Shown: positions 62,001 through 64,000 of the stretch, in pieces | How the letters are laid out: each line of letters begins with the position of its first letter | Numbering within the stretch: the stretch's first letter is position 1 | Source of the DNA: Endotrypanum monterogeii | Taxonomy: Eukaryota; Euglenozoa; Kinetoplastea; Trypanosomatida; Trypanosomatidae | Assembly: GCA_000333855.2 (NCBI GenBank) | Contig: CM007332.1 | Location: 403,236 to 467,235, forward strand | Direction of reading: 5' to 3' | DNA length: 64,000 nt | Position numbers and translations under genes: made by a program | Notes under the pieces: generated by a model | Told to the model about the DNA's origin: nothing | What the model saw: the letters and a program-made list of their open reading frames with translations, nothing else | The model's database searches: none

Positions 62001-63149
62001 GCGAGACTATGCTCCCGCGTCTCCGTCTCGGTCACCTCGTCACTCGTGAGAGCTCTGAACGTTTCTCATCCATCGTTGTTAGATCGCGCCACCTTCTCGC
62101 CTCCCACTTACGGTCAGCTGCTCTCGCCCGCATCGGTGATCGAGAACGGGAGCAGCAGCAGCAGCAGCAGCAACCTCCTTGGGTCCCCCTCTAAGAGCCC
62201 GGGGAATGACCCAAATGAGCGATTCGGCGCTAAAGACGCGAACTCGCGCAGGTATTCCTGCGAACGGCTCGGCGACTTCAGCATTGACGACATGAGCCAT
62301 GTTCAAGCCGGCGCGATCGCTCTGTCGCACCTCGTCTCCCAGGGCCAGCTTGAGTTCTGGGTGGCGGCAGCAGCTGTGACTGTGGAAGTACTTCGACTAG
62401 ATCGTGACGAGCTGCAGCGTGTGGGGGGTGGACTACCGGTGCCACACCCACGAATAGCGAACTCCACTGAAGAGCAGCGGTACAATATCCTGCGGCTCGT
62501 ACTCCCCGCCGTCTATTCTCTGGACAAGCGAGTGGCATTTCCCTTCATGACCACAGTTTTCCATGCCTCCCCCATTCTAGACTCGTCCAGTGTCATGAGA
62601 CTTTATCGCAACTCGGCCTTCTTCGGACATGTGCTCCAAAGTCACGCGCCGATGACTGACCATCGTACTATTCAGCATCTTCTCCAGGATGGCGCGGACG
62701 TGTGCGGAAACAGTTATATCGTTTCACGTCTGAGGTCGTTGGCAGAAGGTAACCCAGCCATGCGTATGAGTCAACCCACCCCCAGAGCGAACAAACACCA
62801 GGAAGGTCAGTTCTTCGAGACATCGCACTTAACGGAATCGACCTCGTCTCTTAGCTTTAGTGCGTCGCCATCCCCAGCGTGGTCCGCCTCAGGGGCTAGA
62901 CCCCCGGCGGGGTGCAGCAAGTGCAGTGTGCTGCGTCCTGCTACGGCGGCCGCGTTGGAGTGTATGGAGTTCAATTGCGTCTGGATGGATTACTGTTGCA
63001 GCTACTACGACCAGTTCCTACGCGAGCAGCTTCACCGCAAGACGTGGCAGTCGGGACGTAACAGCTCTGATTCATTCATGCCGCTCTTCACTGCCTCGGA
63101 GGATGCAGAGCAGACGAGCTCAGAGACCATTGGCGGTGTCAGCATATAA
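59010..63149 (+). CDS. Very large M1-family zinc aminopeptidase homologue
   Basis: The 1379-residue protein contains an M1 (gluzincin, clan MA) peptidase unit. The N-terminal beta domain starts near residue 33 (LPSHYALDFQPD). The exopeptidase motif usually written GAMEN reads VGMEN (375-379). The zinc site HEICH (410-414) with Glu433 18 residues later is complete. The catalytic Tyr that precedes the acidic residue and KG in this family (YEKG, YDKG) is replaced by Ser497 (NSDKGACIL). The ERAP1-C-like helical domain begins near 726 (YLNQGGSGYFQCEYD) and is interrupted at about 920-1110 by a Ser/Pro-rich insertion with a poly-Ser run from AGC repeats. M1 enzymes usually have 850-950 residues. 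The protein may bind zinc and peptides, but full aminopeptidase activity is doubtful. TAF2 is another M1-fold protein without activity but lacks the HExxH kept here. The frame is open to 58956 without an earlier ATG; 59106 is a shorter alternative. Confidence 0.88.
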   Translation: MAQLQVMQGAPYPSPPLVPESHLKRLLSPSFRMPTDVLPSHYALDFQPDAQRSSFVGSAYITMRVQETPAAPSHHVTLHALNLRIAASAVRIFVPNNPSSVVGGAGPLAHPSYHIDDEASRQRPFSNGEGIYLSCQTVQHIDISETVLLSFGKPLSSKVGEVFVLIIDRFDGVIATPPEFDGIFQSHYGDVAALSTHLEPTGARRLFPCFDEPAIQTTFQISVIAAAELTVLSNTEVEADIALARLPYAVRMPLCSDHGAKYPETVVVTTSVRASAPLDSASSGKSWHCLRFRITPLLHTCIVGFHVGRFTFLEQLSRRSRVLCRVVLPYTEPSSSAWFALDLATKALDFFEQVFDVRLPLKKMDVVAVETFPVVGMENWGMINLRKDYVVVTEKTPLERRQDVARLIGHEICHQWFGNWVSIEWWSCLWLKEGMCRYFEYVFVNALFPGWGLWNGFLCNIFGNALLADASPCGMHPADHSNPSSRRILDSLSSINSDKGACILKMLFTLIGAEWLRRASNLLLTRLAGSSFNSTDLERCIIDTADECLSDEARRKHIKSISSCLKMVEIANYPYLYIHQKPGKSCTITQYKPPRTQHCLLTAYLQQQRGKANTTIVDLFSAPTLTSFEWTPDAMLTRVTTPFSLPLNAVEWTPGGRTTVCRVFLEEIEHHLTSPAFTSALAIMKDAPLTHPAAFLGGSGAAASGTDDVVSPQQRLSSSPQLKVQKPIFYLNQGGSGYFQCEYDAPTWRRLFELVTTLSEEDHMRITMHFVNCGKTQLGHQPGDTGDRCTLLLEWLLRLTSTPGAMNSFLWDIVTYALTKLVQLVHQYYCNTIVKDFINSLYMPLQRRSVLSFFAQERTVSFQSSTHLSRQLVLRMMQLLCLCDNKEVMEEAKEAAKWSLGALLSPGDISHNTFSGLSNTSCGGAVKSMSDSSFVRLTAVGVLPAAVHSSQRHVGAESPLCPENVAYHGRGTLLTPTVLPAAVRMPPRPSSAPMSSVARLCSRVSVSVTSSLVRALNVSHPSLLDRATFSPPTYGQLLSPASVIENGSSSSSSSNLLGSPSKSPGNDPNERFGAKDANSRRYSCERLGDFSIDDMSHVQAGAIALSHLVSQGQLEFWVAAAAVTVEVLRLDRDELQRVGGGLPVPHPRIANSTEEQRYNILRLVLPAVYSLDKRVAFPFMTTVFHASPILDSSSVMRLYRNSAFFGHVLQSHAPMTDHRTIQHLLQDGADVCGNSYIVSRLRSLAEGNPAMRMSQPTPRANKHQEGQFFETSHLTESTSSLSFSASPSPAWSASGARPPAGCSKCSVLRPATAAALECMEFNCVWMDYCCSYYDQFLREQLHRKTWQSGRNSSDSFMPLFTASEDAEQTSSETIGGVSI

Positions 63150-64000
63150 AATGATCGGAGACAAAGCGAGGTGTAGGAAGAACCCCCCCCCCCCACCCAC
63201 ACACACCACACCCAAATAGAGGAGGGGGGGGAATGAAAGATATCTGAACGAGAGCTTCAGAGGACTCAAGTGTGGCACGTACTCAGTGTTACTTGCGGTT
63301 GTGTGCGCTTACCTTTGTAGAGATTGTCTTGCCTCGGTCGCGACACTTATCTACGCGAGTATGTTTCGTGGTCTGGTGTTGTCATCCACGCCCGAGAATG
63401 CGTCTGCGCACTCATGAGAATAAGTCACCCCTCCCCGTCCCTCTCTGCGGAATACGTTTGTACGTGACAGTCACCACAGACGTGACACAATCGTAATATT
63501 TCAACGTACTCAAAACGCAGTTGTGGGTCTGCTTTCAGCGTGATGGACTATGAGCACGATCAGCAAACAAACAGGGTGGATTTCGCACCTGAACAAACAT
63601 TATGATCCCCCCCCCCCAACAAAAAAAAAATGGGAAAAAAGGGGGCTAACAAAGAAAATGTTTACCCCTCAATATATTTGTCGATTTTCAATAAAAGGGA
63701 GGGGTCGTCACGTACGAGCAAGGAGGCACTGCGGAGATGTATCAGCGCCTCTTTGGGATGTTTGTCTCCCATGACGTCTCTCATCTCCCCCTTCCTCCTC
63801 CAATTACAACCATGGTCGCTTTCGAGACGGTTGTCCATGGTGATACCCTCTACTGATGGGGCTGCGCAACTTTATGTGTGTCGGTGTGCCTCTCCTATAC
63901 TCTTTACCTCCATTTGTATTTTATACTCTTCCGTATCCCTCATGCCTTTACCTCCTCTTTCATTTCTTCCTCCCGCGCTCCTTTGCGTACGATACCTTCT
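63150..64000. other. 3' flank after the M1 gene
   Basis: C, G and A homopolymer runs near 63184 and 63607-63640, then pyrimidine-rich DNA from about 63880 that could lead to a splice site of a gene beyond the window. No gene was recognised. Confidence 0.55.

Noticed and set aside
1..64000. Strand switch region, rRNA, snoRNA cluster, CRISPR array, intact retrotransposon
   Set aside because: I looked for opposing gene clusters, reverse transcriptase or endonuclease motifs and spaced repeats and found none. Degenerate SIDER elements cannot be excluded by eye.

Overview
The window looks like nuclear DNA of a trypanosomatid, most likely a Leishmania-like member of the Leishmaniinae. All thirteen convincing protein genes lie on the + strand, have no introns, use GC-rich third codon positions, and are separated by 1-3 kb of T-rich and microsatellite-rich DNA. 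Most genes have a pyrimidine tract and an AG shortly before the first ATG, the layout expected for trans-splicing of a polycistronic transcript. No strand switch, rRNA, tRNA, CRISPR array or bacterial-type operon is visible. Species and chromosome cannot be set from the sequence alone.

Left part (1-36.5 kb): three successive tandem paralogue groups. (1) Old yellow enzyme flavoproteins: a canonical 358-residue protein, then an 898-residue protein made of two fused OYE domains with altered active sites. (2) Two membrane-anchored SMP lipid-transfer proteins of the TEX2/Nvj2 type (966 and 729 residues). A protein with cold-shock-like segments follows them. (3) Two very large ABC-transporter-like proteins (1657 and 1672 residues). 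The first has intact ATPase motifs; the second has lost its Q-loop Gln, its H-loop His and its LSGGQ signature.

Right part (36.5-64 kb): an unrecognised 535-residue protein; a 985-residue low-complexity protein with a short C-terminal coiled coil and two TQT motifs; a Ctf4/AND-1 (WDHD1) replisome adaptor; a TMEM41/VTT-domain scramblase-like membrane protein; a coiled-coil RING-finger protein (probable E3 ubiquitin ligase); and a very large M1-family zinc aminopeptidase homologue that keeps the zinc ligands but appears to lack the catalytic Tyr. A small membrane-protein gene is possible at 17731-17958.

Genes in a trypanosomatid cluster need not share a function. The theme I see is duplication followed by active-site decay: the OYE fusion, the second ABC protein and the M1 protein all keep a recognisable fold but have lost specific catalytic residues. 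The two SMP proteins and the TMEM41-like protein would all act in lipid movement at ER membranes, but nothing here shows that they work together.
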